From assembly GCA_001873105.1 (NCBI GenBank), contig MNYN01000040.1:1-34696 (forward strand): 34,696 nucleotides of DNA, in the 5' to 3' direction. Under the pieces are notes generated by a model. That model was not told the DNA's origin and did not search any database. It saw only the letters and a list, made by a program, of their open reading frames with translations. Positions 22,453 through 30,773 of the stretch are shown in pieces. Position 1 is the first letter of the stretch. Each line of letters begins with the position of its first letter. Both the position numbers and the translations under genes were made by a program. Source of the stretch: Flavobacteriaceae bacterium CG2_30_34_30. Its GTDB lineage: Bacteria > Bacteroidota > Bacteroidia > Flavobacteriales > Flavobacteriaceae.

Positions 22453-22498
22453 ATAAATTAATTTTTGAGGTTCTCGACCTCGGTTATAATTAAGGGCG

Positions 22499-22506
22499 CA
22501 AAGATA
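22499..22506 (-). promoter_or_regulatory. -7 box TATCTTTG for rpsP operon
   Basis: On the minus strand TATCTTTG (22506-22499) matches TAnnTTTG, 47 bases before the rpsP ATG. The leader contains a 5-bp hairpin at 22467-22481 that could take part in regulation. Confidence 0.45.
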
Positions 22507-22615
22507 CTATAAAATTTCTTTTTCACATGCTATTTTAAACATAAAAAAGTTGAAAAAGAGTATGCTACACCTTTTTTGATTTTAAAAAAAACACACCACA
22601 TCTTATTTTTTTCCT

Positions 22616-22623
22616 TACGTTTG
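22616..22623 (+). promoter_or_regulatory. -7 box TACGTTTG before lipoprotein gene
   Basis: TACGTTTG matches TAnnTTTG and lies 66 bases before the ATG at 22689; no TTG at ideal spacing. Confidence 0.35.
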
Positions 22624-22688
22624 TAAAATTATATAAGAAAAGAACAACCTATTCGTTTAATTAATACAACTTTTTGAAAAGGATATTT

Positions 22689-23492
22689 ATGAAAACATTG
22701 ATGCTATGTTTTTTCGCTGCTTTTGCCCTAATAAGCTGCGAAGATATTGAAACTAATAATCGTGCATTACAAGTAACTCTTAATAAGGAGTTTTTTAAAG
22801 CCGCAGATGCTAGAGCGCAAATTAATCCAGACGGAACCCTTACCATTCAAGGACTTACCGATCTAGAAACCTTGACCATTCATTTAAATAATTCCTCATT
22901 GGGGGTTTATACGCTAGGTGGTGCTTCTACTAACAGAGTTATTTTTGAAGATTTTGAGGGCTCCGTTTATACCACAAACCCTTTTGGAAATGGGCAAGTA
23001 GTAGTAGAAGATATTTCTAACGGTTCCTTCTCAGGTTCCTTTCGTTTTAATGCTTTTCGATTCGGATTAGATACATTAAACGGTGCAAAAGGTATCTTTT
23101 TTAATGTACCATTGGCTTCCGGAAGTGTAGAAGAAGACCCTGAAATTCCTGTTAATATTTTAAGTGCTAAAATAAATGATGTCGATTTTAGTGCTACAAC
23201 TGTAACTGCTGTAGATTCAGGTAATTTTATACTTATTTCCGGTACGCAAGCTAATACCACTATTGCATTTTCTTTTCCAAACGATTTGACAAACGGAAAT
23301 AATCCTATAGGAACTGCTAATATAACTGCTTTGGTTACTATAGATGGTGTTCAGAGGGAAGCTGTTTCCGGAAACCTTTCTATTGTAAATCATAATTTAG
23401 AATTAAATGCTATTTCTGGAGCTTTTTCTTTTGAAACTGCTGCACCGGATGGCATTCTAGTTACTCAAGGTCAATTTAATGTGAGTTACTAA
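22689..23492 (+). CDS. DUF6252-like lipoprotein with two repeats
   Basis: This roughly 267-residue protein has a lipoprotein signal (MKTLMLCFFAAFALISC, acylated Cys 17). I use the ATG at 22689; an upstream TTG would add five residues. The mature part consists of two similar halves. Each starts with a short strand (LQVTLNKEFFKA and LSAKINDVDFSA), includes a glycine/asparagine-rich middle, and ends with GSFSGSFRFNAF...GIFFNVPL or NAISGAFSFE...LVTQGQFNVSY. This resembles the DUF6252 family of Bacteroidota surface lipoproteins; function unknown. The gene is flanked by its own promoter box and a good terminator, divergent from rpsP. Confidence 0.7.
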   Translation: MKTLMLCFFAAFALISCEDIETNNRALQVTLNKEFFKAADARAQINPDGTLTIQGLTDLETLTIHLNNSSLGVYTLGGASTNRVIFEDFEGSVYTTNPFGNGQVVVEDISNGSFSGSFRFNAFRFGLDTLNGAKGIFFNVPLASGSVEEDPEIPVNILSAKINDVDFSATTVTAVDSGNFILISGTQANTTIAFSFPNDLTNGNNPIGTANITALVTIDGVQREAVSGNLSIVNHNLELNAISGAFSFETAAPDGILVTQGQFNVSY

Positions 23493-23519
23493 AAATTAGC
23501 ATTATAATTTTTCTGCAAG

Positions 23520-23550
23520 CGTGTATCCATTTTAGGAAACACGTTTTTTT
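23520..23550 (+). terminator. rho-independent terminator
   Basis: CGTGT-A-TCC (23520-23528) pairs with GGA-A-ACACG (23535-23543), followed by seven T. It ends the lipoprotein gene before dnaE. Confidence 0.65.
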
Positions 23551-23645
23551 GTTTTTTATCTTCGGTTGTTAATAACTAACTTTTATTTCGGTAGAAAGAA
23601 TTTGTATTTTTAAACTCTAATTTTTTTCTGAAAAAACCTCTATTT

Positions 23646-26600
23646 ATGTACTTGATTTTTGATACCGAAACCACCGGATTGCCAAAAAATTACAAAGCAC
23701 CAATTAGTGATACAAATAATTGGCCTCGATGTATTCAAATAGCTTGGCAATTACATGATGCTATGGGAAACCTTATCGAAAATCGAGATTTTTTAATAAA
23801 ACCTGACGGATTTAACATCCCTTTTGATGCTGAAAAAATTCATGGAATTTCTACCCAATTAGCAGAAAAAGAAGGCGAGAATTTAGAAGAAGTACTCTAT
23901 CTGTTTAACGAAGCATTAGCAAAAGCTAAATTTATTGTTGGTCAAAATGTGGGTTTTGATGTCAACATCATGGGGGCAGAGTTTTTTCGAAAAAAAATAA
24001 AAAGCACCCTTTCAATAAAACCTGTTTTAGATACCTGTACCGAGGCAACTGCATTTTTATGTAAACTTCCTGGGGGTAGAGGAGGAAAGTTTAAGTTACC
24101 CACATTAACAGAACTTCATAGTTACTTGTTTTATCAGCCATTTGCTGAAGCCCACAACGCCACTGCCGATGTGGAAGCAACAACACGTTGTTTTCTAGAA
24201 TTGGTAAGACGCAAAGAATTTTCAGCAAAACAATTAGATGTACATCCAGATTATTTTGAAAACTTTTCAGAAGCTAATCCACAAACGATACAGTTAGTAG
24301 GGCTAAAACACATCAACTTAAAAAAAGCCTCTGAAAAAATAAGAAAAGCATTAGAAAAGGATAGCCTAATAGAAATTTCTTCAGAGGATATTCAACAAAA
24401 CATAGCCAATCTTGAAGAGGTACCTTTTGCACACTTACACAATCACTCGCAGTATTCTATCCTTCAATCTACCTCCAGTACCCAAGATTTGGTTTTTGCA
24501 GCTGCTTCATCAAATATGCCAGCTGTTGCAATTACCGATACCGGAAATATGATGGGGGCTTTTCATTTTGTACAAGCAGTTGCAAATTACAACGCAAAGG
24601 CAAAAGCAGAAGCTTTTGAAAATTCGGAAAATTTAATATCAAAACCTCTAAAAGCTATCGTAGGTTGCGAATTTTTTGTTTGCGAAGACCATTTAAATAA
24701 AACCATTAAGGACAATGGTTACCAAATGGTACTTTTAGCAAAAAATAAAAATGGCTATCATAATTTGGCGAAAATGGCATCAATAGCTTACACACAAGGT
24801 TTTTATTATGTGCCTCGGGTGGACAAGAAAATTATTGAAAAGTATAAAGAAGACATTATAGTACTTACCGGAAATCTGTATGGTGAAGTGCCCTCAAAAA
24901 TTTTAAATTTGGGTGAAAACCAAGCCGATGAAGCTTTGTTATGGTGGAAAAGGGTTTTTGGTGATGATCTTTATGTGGAGGTAACGCGCCACAATCAAGA
25001 AGATGAAGAAAGGGTGAATCCAGTTTTAATCCAACTGGCAAAAAAGCATGCTATTAAACTTGTTGCAACAAACAATACCTATTACATCAATCAAGAAGAT
25101 GCCAATGCACACGACATATTATTGTGTGTAAAAGATGGAGAACAGCAAGCAACTCCCATAGGAAGAGGTAAAGGATATCGATATGGTTTGCCAAATCAGG
25201 AGTATTATTTCAAGAGCACTGCACAAATGAAAACCCTTTTTAATGATTTGCCGGAAGCCATTTCTAATGTTCAGGAAATTATTAACAAAGTAGATCCCTA
25301 CACTCTGGCAAGAGAAGTGTTGCTGCCTAAGTTTTCTGTACCCGAGCAATTTGCCGTAAAAAATGATCCCGATGGAAAAGCAGGGCAAAACGCATACTTA
25401 AAATATTTAACCTACGAGGGAGCAAAATTGCGCTATCCCGAGTTAACACCAGACATCACGGAACGAATAGATTTTGAATTGGATGTTATAGCAAATACCG
25501 GATATCCTGGATACTTTTTGATTGTTCAGGATTTCATTGCAGAAGCAAGAAGAATAGGAGTTTCTGTTGGCCCAGGAAGGGGCTCTGCAGCAGGATCAGC
25601 TGTTGCGTATTGCTTGAAAATTACCAATATCGACCCAATTAAATATGATTTACTTTTTGAGCGTTTTTTAAATCCGGACAGGGTGAGTTTACCCGATATT
25701 GATATTGATTTTGACGATGAAGGAAGATCAAAAGTAATGGACTATGTTATCCAAAAATATGGAGCAAGTCAAGTAGCACAAATAATTACTTATGGCACTA
25801 TGGGAGGAAAATCTGCCATTCGTGATACCGCCAGAGTTTTAGATTTGCCTCTGGGAGATGCCGATAGGATTGCAAAACTAATACCGCTAATGACTAAACT
25901 AAATAAAATATTTAGTTTGAGCGAAAGTGAATTGAGGCAACATTTTAGAAGTGAAGATTTAGAAAAAGTAAACCAACTTTTAATCTTAGCAAAAGGAAAT
26001 AATTTAGAATCACAAACCATAAACCAAGCTAAAATACTTGAAGGTTCCCTAAGAAATACAGGAATTCACGCTTGCGGCGTAATCATTACCCCAAGCGATA
26101 TTACAGATTTTGTTCCGGTTGCCACGGCAAAAGATTCCGATTTATATGTCACCCAATTTGACAACTCAGTAGTAGAAAGTGCTGGGCTTTTGAAAATGGA
26201 CTTTTTAGGATTAAAAAATCTTACCATTATTAAAGATGCCATTCAGTTAGTTAAACAAAAAAGAAAGATCGATTTAGATCCAGATACCTTCCCACTCGAT
26301 GATGTAAAGACCTTTGAACTTTTTCAACGTGGAGAAACCGTCGCCACTTTTCAATATGAATCTGCCGGAATGCAGAAATATATGAAGGATTTAAAGCCAA
26401 CGGTTTTCGCCGATTTAATTGCCATGAACGCATTGTATCGCCCGGGACCTATTGAATACATACCAAGCTTTATCAGAAGGAAAAATGGCGAAGAAGACAT
26501 TACCTATGACCTTCCTATCATGGAAAAATACCTTAAAGAAACCTATGGTATAACCGTTTATCAGGAACAGGTAATGCTTCTTTCGCAGCAATTAGCAGGA

Positions 26601-28010
26601 TTTACAAAAGGCGATGCCGATGTTCTGCGTAAAGCGATGGGGAAAAAAATAATTTCTGTTTTGGATAAAATGAAGCCTAAGTTCTTAAAAGGAGGAGCTT
26701 CTAACGGCCATCCGGTTGAAATATTAGAAAAAATTTGGAAAGACTGGGAGGCATTTGCCAGTTATGCGTTTAACAAATCGCATTCCACTTGTTATGCTTT
26801 AATAGGTTACCAAACGGCATATTTAAAAGCAAATTATCCGGCAGAATATATGGCAGCTGTACTATCCAATAATATGAGTGATATTAAGGAGGTTACTAAA
26901 TTTATGGAAGAATGTAAGCGAATGGGACTTGAAGTTTTGGGCCCGGATGTTAATGAATCTTATTATAAATTTACAGTAAATAATAATGGAGCTGTGCGTT
27001 TTGGTATGGGAGCCGTAAAAGGCGTTGGTGCCAATGCAGTTGCTACTATTGTGGAAAATAGAAAAGACGGTATGTATAAATCTGTTTTTGATTTAGCAAA
27101 ACGCATCGACCTAAGAGCTGCCAATAAAAAAGCATTTGAAAATTTAGCCTTAGCCGGTGGGTTTGATAGTTTTGATAACCACAGAGCACAGTATATATAT
27201 GACGAGGGAGACGGCGTTCTATTTATAGAAAAAGTTTTACGATATGCTGCCAAATACCAAGAAAATGAAAATTCATCACAAGTAAGTTTATTTGGTGATG
27301 CCAGTGAAGTGCAAATTCCAGAACCACAAGTACCTCCTTGTGAAGAATGGGGAACCATGAAAAAACTGAAATTAGAAAAGGAAGTAATAGGCATTTACAT
27401 TTCAGGACATCCTCTTGACGATTTTAAAACGGAGATAACAACCTTCTGTAAAAACCAGATTTCTGATTTTTTTGACCTAAATAAATGCATTAATAAAGAA
27501 ATTATTTTTGGCGGCGTGATTAGTGAAGTACAACACCGTGTAGCCAAAAACGGAAATGATTGGGCAATGTTTACCGTTGAAGATTATACGGATGCATTTA
27601 CCTTTAGAATTTTTGGGGAAGAATATTTAAAATACAGACACTTGCTAAGTACAAATGGGTTTATTTTTGCAAGAGTTTTTGTAAAAGAAGGCTATATAAA
27701 CAGAGAAACTGGTAAAAAAAGCGAACCTAGAATGCAGTTTAGTAACATACAAATGCTTCAGGAAATTTTAGAAAAACAATCCAAAAAGTTGACTATACAT
27801 TTACAACTAAACGAAATAAAAGAAGAACAAATTGAATTGCTTAAAAATCTATTGCGCAAGCACAAAGGAAGTCACAACCTAGACTTTCATTTTTTTGAAC
27901 CCGAAGAAAAAATCCAATTACAAATGAGTAGCAGAAAACAAAAAGTAAAAATATCGCAAGAACTTCTAGACCAATTAAAGAAAGAAAACTTTTTGTACAA
28001 GCTAAATTAA
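23646..28010 (+). CDS. dnaE: DNA polymerase III alpha with fused exonuclease
   Basis: This 1454-residue replicative polymerase has an extra N-terminal DnaQ-like 3'-5' exonuclease domain (about 1-190). Its DEDDh residues are visible in IFDTETTGLP, GQNVGFDVNIMG and AHNATADVEATTR. A PHP domain starts near residue 260 (FAHLHNHSQYSIL) but has AITDTGNMMG where active PHP domains have TDHGN. The polymerase core carries the catalytic aspartates in LPDIDIDFDDEGRSKVMDYV (about 681-700) and KMDFLGLKN, plus PGRGSAAGSAVAYCL. C-terminal HhH and OB domains follow. Proofreading is probably done by the fused domain rather than PHP. This architecture is common in Flavobacteria. The gene is monocistronic, between two terminators. 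Confidence 0.95.
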   Translation: MYLIFDTETTGLPKNYKAPISDTNNWPRCIQIAWQLHDAMGNLIENRDFLIKPDGFNIPFDAEKIHGISTQLAEKEGENLEEVLYLFNEALAKAKFIVGQNVGFDVNIMGAEFFRKKIKSTLSIKPVLDTCTEATAFLCKLPGGRGGKFKLPTLTELHSYLFYQPFAEAHNATADVEATTRCFLELVRRKEFSAKQLDVHPDYFENFSEANPQTIQLVGLKHINLKKASEKIRKALEKDSLIEISSEDIQQNIANLEEVPFAHLHNHSQYSILQSTSSTQDLVFAAASSNMPAVAITDTGNMMGAFHFVQAVANYNAKAKAEAFENSENLISKPLKAIVGCEFFVCEDHLNKTIKDNGYQMVLLAKNKNGYHNLAKMASIAYTQGFYYVPRVDKKIIEKYKEDIIVLTGNLYGEVPSKILNLGENQADEALLWWKRVFGDDLYVEVTRHNQEDEERVNPVLIQLAKKHAIKLVATNNTYYINQEDANAHDILLCVKDGEQQATPIGRGKGYRYGLPNQEYYFKSTAQMKTLFNDLPEAISNVQEIINKVDPYTLAREVLLPKFSVPEQFAVKNDPDGKAGQNAYLKYLTYEGAKLRYPELTPDITERIDFELDVIANTGYPGYFLIVQDFIAEARRIGVSVGPGRGSAAGSAVAYCLKITNIDPIKYDLLFERFLNPDRVSLPDIDIDFDDEGRSKVMDYVIQKYGASQVAQIITYGTMGGKSAIRDTARVLDLPLGDADRIAKLIPLMTKLNKIFSLSESELRQHFRSEDLEKVNQLLILAKGNNLESQTINQAKILEGSLRNTGIHACGVIITPSDITDFVPVATAKDSDLYVTQFDNSVVESAGLLKMDFLGLKNLTIIKDAIQLVKQKRKIDLDPDTFPLDDVKTFELFQRGETVATFQYESAGMQKYMKDLKPTVFADLIAMNALYRPGPIEYIPSFIRRKNGEEDITYDLPIMEKYLKETYGITVYQEQVMLLSQQLAGFTKGDADVLRKAMGKKIISVLDKMKPKFLKGGASNGHPVEILEKIWKDWEAFASYAFNKSHSTCYALIGYQTAYLKANYPAEYMAAVLSNNMSDIKEVTKFMEECKRMGLEVLGPDVNESYYKFTVNNNGAVRFGMGAVKGVGANAVATIVENRKDGMYKSVFDLAKRIDLRAANKKAFENLALAGGFDSFDNHRAQYIYDEGDGVLFIEKVLRYAAKYQENENSSQVSLFGDASEVQIPEPQVPPCEEWGTMKKLKLEKEVIGIYISGHPLDDFKTEITTFCKNQISDFFDLNKCINKEIIFGGVISEVQHRVAKNGNDWAMFTVEDYTDAFTFRIFGEEYLKYRHLLSTNGFIFARVFVKEGYINRETGKKSEPRMQFSNIQMLQEILEKQSKKLTIHLQLNEIKEEQIELLKNLLRKHKGSHNLDFHFFEPEEKIQLQMSSRKQKVKISQELLDQLKKENFLYKLN

Positions 28011-28081
28011 CATATAAAATAAACTGATGAATGAATAATTAAATCTATTACATTACTGTAAGTTTTAGCTAAAAAATTGAC

Positions 28082-28089
28082 TATTTTTG
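28082..28089 (+). promoter_or_regulatory. -7 box TATTTTTG before trxA
   Basis: TATTTTTG matches TAnnTTTG, 23 bases before the trxA ATG; no TTG at the expected distance. Confidence 0.4.
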
Positions 28090-28112
28090 TACACTATTAA
28101 AATTTAAAAATT

Positions 28113-28430
28113 ATGGCATTAGAAATAACAGATGCAACGTTTGAAGAAACAGTGCTAAAAAGTGATAAACCAGTACTCGTAGATTTTTGGGCAGCTTGGT
28201 GTGGCCCATGTAGAATGGTTGGGCCAATTATTGAGGAAATAAGTAAAGACTATAATGGTAGAGCGATTGTAGGCAAAGTAGATGTAGATGCAAATCAAGA
28301 ATTTGCGGCTAAATATGGGGTACGAAATATTCCTACCGTATTGATTTTCCAAAATGGAGAAGTGGTAGGTCGTCAAGTGGGCGTTGCCCCTAAAAAAACC
28401 TATGAAGAAGCAATTGATTCGCTTTTATAA
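28113..28430 (+). CDS. trxA: thioredoxin
   Basis: This 105-residue cytosolic disulfide reductant has the active site WAAWCGPCRM (Cys 30 and Cys 33), the buried Asp in LVDFWAAW, the cis-proline in VRNIPTVLIFQNGE, and the closing GVAPKKTYEEAI. Size and motifs are canonical. It is followed by a strong terminator, so it forms a single-gene unit between dnaE and the clpP paralogue. Confidence 0.96.
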   Translation: MALEITDATFEETVLKSDKPVLVDFWAAWCGPCRMVGPIIEEISKDYNGRAIVGKVDVDANQEFAAKYGVRNIPTVLIFQNGEVVGRQVGVAPKKTYEEAIDSLL

Positions 28431-28450
28431 GGAAATAGAGTTAAAAATTT

Positions 28451-28484
28451 AAAAAAGGTTTAGCTTTGCGTTAAACCTTTTTTT
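28451..28484 (+). terminator. rho-independent terminator of trxA
   Basis: AAAAAAGGTTTA (28451-28462) pairs perfectly with TAAACCTTTTTT (28472-28483), 12 base pairs with a 9-base loop and more T afterwards. Confidence 0.85.
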
Positions 28485-28507
28485 ATTTTAGATAAAAATT
28501 AAAATTC

Positions 28508-29050
28508 ATGACAAAAGTTATAAAAGTACAAGACCTTATTGATAGCAAATTACTTCAAGAACGCAAAGTATTTATGTGGGGTGAAGTTGATGACGATTCA
28601 GCAAAACATGTAATAGACCGTTTGATGTATTTAGACGCTTTAGAAACAAAAGATATTCATTTATACATCAATAGTCCGGGAGGTTATGTAACTTCAGGAT
28701 TTGCCATTTACGATTGTATAAAATCCTTAAAAAGTCCTGTATCTACCATTTGCACCGGTTTTGCAGCATCAATGGGCTCCTTATTATTATCAGCAGGCGA
28801 AAAAGGCAAACGCTTTATTCACCCTAATGCTAGAGTAATGATACACCAACCTAGTGGTGGCGCTCGCGGACAAGCAAGTGATATAGAAATTACCGCAAAA
28901 GAAATCCTTAAAACAAAAGAACTAAGCGCAAAAATATTATCAGAAAATTGCGGTCAACCAATCGAAAAAATCTTGAAAGATTTTAACCGTGACCACTGGA
29001 TGAGCGCTGAAGAATCTGTAGCTTATGGTATTGTTGACAAAGTAATTTAA
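28508..29050 (+). CDS. ClpP-family serine protease, short N-terminus
   Basis: This 180-residue protein is a ClpP-type peptidase with the complete triad S88 (TGFAASMGS), H113 (VMIHQPSGGARG) and D162 (NRDHWMSAEES), plus the YINSPGGYVTSGFAIYD strand. It should form the barrel chamber that degrades substrates fed by a Clp ATPase. Compared with E. coli ClpP, the first residues that make the propeptide and axial loops are mostly missing: the protein begins just before LLQERKVFMWGEV. It is therefore probably a second paralogue, and no clpX follows. A 33-base palindrome separates it from the DUF58 gene. Confidence 0.88.
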   Translation: MTKVIKVQDLIDSKLLQERKVFMWGEVDDDSAKHVIDRLMYLDALETKDIHLYINSPGGYVTSGFAIYDCIKSLKSPVSTICTGFAASMGSLLLSAGEKGKRFIHPNARVMIHQPSGGARGQASDIEITAKEILKTKELSAKILSENCGQPIEKILKDFNRDHWMSAEESVAYGIVDKVI

Positions 29051-29052
29051 AG

Positions 29053-29085
29053 AACCCTTGAAGGGTTTAAAACCCTTCAAGGGTT
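29053..29085. repeat. perfect 33-base palindrome
   Basis: AACCCTTGAAGGGTTT (29053-29068) and AAACCCTTCAAGGGTT (29070-29085) are exactly complementary around one central base. Each arm is itself a palindrome (AACCCTT-G-AAGGGTT). It can act as a terminator or processing site between clpP-like and DUF58 genes, and resembles a dispersed intergenic repeat. Confidence 0.85.
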
Positions 29086-29091
29086 GCTAAA

Positions 29092-30021
29092 ATGGATATA
29101 GAAAAGCAAATTAACGAAATACAAGGATTCAAAAATCTGGAGCTTTTGGCTTCTCAGGTTGTAGAAGGGTTTATTTCAGGTTTACACAAAAGTCCATTTC
29201 ATGGTTTTTCTGCTGAATTTGCCGAACATAAAGTCTATAATGCAGGCGAAAGCACAAAACATATAGATTGGAAATTATTTGCAAAAACCGACAAACTTTT
29301 TACAAAGCGCTACGAAGAAGAAACCAATTTGCGGTGTCACTTAATTCTCGATAATTCTGGTTCCATGCATTACCCCAAATTAAAAGAATACTCTATCACT
29401 TCCCTAAATAAAATTGCCTTTTCTGCTCTTGCTTCTGCAGCCATTATGAACCTTTTAAAACGACAACGCGATGCCGTTGGAATGAGTATCTATTCTAGCA
29501 AATATGAGTTTTATGCCTCAGAAAAAGGAAGTGAGCGTCACCATCATATGTTGCTGCATACTTTAAATGAAGCAGTTACTCAAACCACTAAAAGCAATCT
29601 AACCGAAACCTATGCCTATTTGCATCTTATCGCTGAAAAAATGAAACGCCGATCGCTGGTGTTTGTGTTTTCAGATATGTTACAAAGTAGTGTAGAGGAA
29701 CAAAAATTGTTTGAAGCATTACAACATTTAAAATACAACAAGCACGAAGTAATTTTGTTTCATGTCATAGACAAAGCCAAGGAACAAACCTTTGATTTTG
29801 ACAATAAACCTAGAAGATTTATGGATGTAGAAACAGGCGATTTCCTAGATGTATATCCTGACACTATTAAAGAAAATTATCAAAAAGCGGTTACTGCTTA
29901 TTTCTCAGAATTGAAATTAAAGTGTGCACAATATCGAATTAAATATGTAGAAGCAGATATAAATCAAAATTTTTCAAAAATTTTGACAACCTATCTTATT
30001 GAACGGCAAAAGTTCACCTAA
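29092..30021 (+). CDS. DUF58 domain protein
   Basis: This 309-residue protein is a DUF58 family member. It shows the family block FSAEFAEHKVYNAGESTKHI followed by DWKLFAKTDKLFTKRYEEET, and a von Willebrand A-like fold with a MIDAS-type motif LDNSGSMHYP near residues 88-97 and VFVFSDMLQ near 193-201. Such proteins commonly sit next to MoxR ATPases in Bat-type operons, which function in stress or envelope processes. No moxR gene is present within this window; the upstream neighbour is the clpP paralogue, separated by a palindrome. No membrane segment is seen. Precise function is unknown. Confidence 0.85.
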   Translation: MDIEKQINEIQGFKNLELLASQVVEGFISGLHKSPFHGFSAEFAEHKVYNAGESTKHIDWKLFAKTDKLFTKRYEEETNLRCHLILDNSGSMHYPKLKEYSITSLNKIAFSALASAAIMNLLKRQRDAVGMSIYSSKYEFYASEKGSERHHHMLLHTLNEAVTQTTKSNLTETYAYLHLIAEKMKRRSLVFVFSDMLQSSVEEQKLFEALQHLKYNKHEVILFHVIDKAKEQTFDFDNKPRRFMDVETGDFLDVYPDTIKENYQKAVTAYFSELKLKCAQYRIKYVEADINQNFSKILTTYLIERQKFT

Positions 30022-30047
30022 AAGAAATGTATTTTTTTAAAAAATAG

Positions 30048-30078
30048 TTTGTGTAAACTAAAATAGGGTGTATATTTG
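30048..30078 (+). promoter_or_regulatory. flavobacterial promoter for tRNA-Asp transcript
   Basis: TTTG (30048-30051), a 19-base spacer and TATATTTG (30071-30078) match the -33/-7 consensus. The transcript would start near 30085 and include the tRNA-like relic before tRNA-Asp. Confidence 0.6.
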
Positions 30079-30134
30079 CGCTCGCTAATAAGCAATCAGC
30101 CTGAAAACTTAGGGTTGATACGTTCAAGTAAATT

Positions 30135-30375
30135 ATACAAAATAAAGCAACCATGTGTTGTCTCTGACTGTCGTTAGAAATTAAATTTTATTTTGGTCTG
30201 GTAGTTCAGTTGGTTAGAATATCCCGATTGCCATCGGGAGAGTCGCAACTTCGAGCTTAGGAATTAATTTTGAAATTGTGGTGAATTAATACAAAATAAA
30301 GCAACCATGTGTTGTCTCTGACTGTCGTTAGAAATTAAATTTTATTTTGGTCTGGTAGTTCAGTTGGTTAGAATA
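30135..30375 (+). repeat. 87-base direct repeats, 154-base period
   Basis: The 87-base sequence at 30135-30221 recurs exactly at 30289-30375. Each copy comprises about 60 bases of leader (from ATACAAAATAAAGC to the T before GGTCTGG) plus the first 27 bases of tRNA-Asp. After the repeat the two copies diverge abruptly. I infer a recent tandem duplication whose first copy lost, or never received, the 3' half of the tRNA. Confidence 0.85.
30195..30261 (+). pseudogene. tRNA-Asp-like relic with replaced 3' half
   Basis: The first 27 bases (30195-30221) are identical to the true tRNA-Asp, covering the acceptor 5' strand and D arm. Then comes a perfect stem TCCCGA/TCGGGA (30222-30227/30234-30239) with loop TTGCCA in place of the anticodon arm. 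It is followed by AGTCGCAACTTCGAGCTTAG, a degraded T-arm-like segment. No sequence complementary to the acceptor 5' strand follows, so a functional tRNA is unlikely. It is probably co-transcribed with the intact gene. Confidence 0.6.
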
Positions 30376-30422
30376 CCTGCCTGTCACGCAGGGGGTCGCG
30401 GGTTCGAGTCCCGTCCAGACCG
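30349..30422 (+). tRNA. tRNA-Asp (anticodon GTC)
   Basis: The 74-base gene folds with acceptor GGTCTGG/CCAGACC plus discriminator G. The anticodon arm is CCTGC/GCAGG with anticodon GTC at 30383-30385, and the T arm carries GGTTCGAGTCC. CCA is not encoded. It reads aspartate codons. It is preceded by its duplicated leader and a tRNA-like relic, and followed by terminator hairpins. Confidence 0.95.
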
Positions 30423-30426
30423 CAAG

Positions 30427-30540
30427 AAAAGCCCTCCCAACAGAGGGTTTTTTTTAAGATGTTGTGTTGTCCCGAATGTACTTCGGGAAAGGCTTGTAGT
30501 AGAGCCGATGAGAAGCTTTCCTTTTTGGAGGGCTTTTTTT
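30427..30540 (+). terminator. nested terminator structures after tRNA-Asp
   Basis: A short hairpin CCCTC/GAGGG (30432-30436/30443-30447) with a T run follows the tRNA. A longer 11-bp pairing, AAAAGCCCTCC (30427-30437) with GGAGGGCTTTT (30527-30537), uses the same 5' strand, so the two exclude each other. Inside lie TCCCGAA/TTCGGGA (30470-30476/30482-30488) and GGAAAGGCTT/AAGCTTTCC. The following 233 bases up to 30773 hold nothing I can support. Confidence 0.65.
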
Positions 30541-30773
30541 GTTTTTATATATATTTAAGTTTGGTTTTGGGTGATTTTGGGAAGTAATAAAGTGTCCCAA
30601 ACAATGTAGAATAATTATTGTTAGAAATTATAAGGACTTTTTATCAGGTCTTTTCGTTAATGCACACGAAAGGTTTGTTAAAGGATTCAAAAAACTTGGG
30701 AATGGTAAATAAGTATTCTGATTGTTCCATTTCCAATTCAAATATTCTTCTTATTTTCCGATAAAATTCAGGT

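Noticed and set aside
26963..27394. Minus-strand frame of 143 residues inside dnaE
   Set aside because: It is fully contained in the conserved dnaE coding sequence and shows no domain.
30364..30558. Plus-strand frame of 64 residues from within tRNA-Asp
   Set aside because: The peptide is simply the translation of the tRNA and terminator sequence, a familiar false gene.
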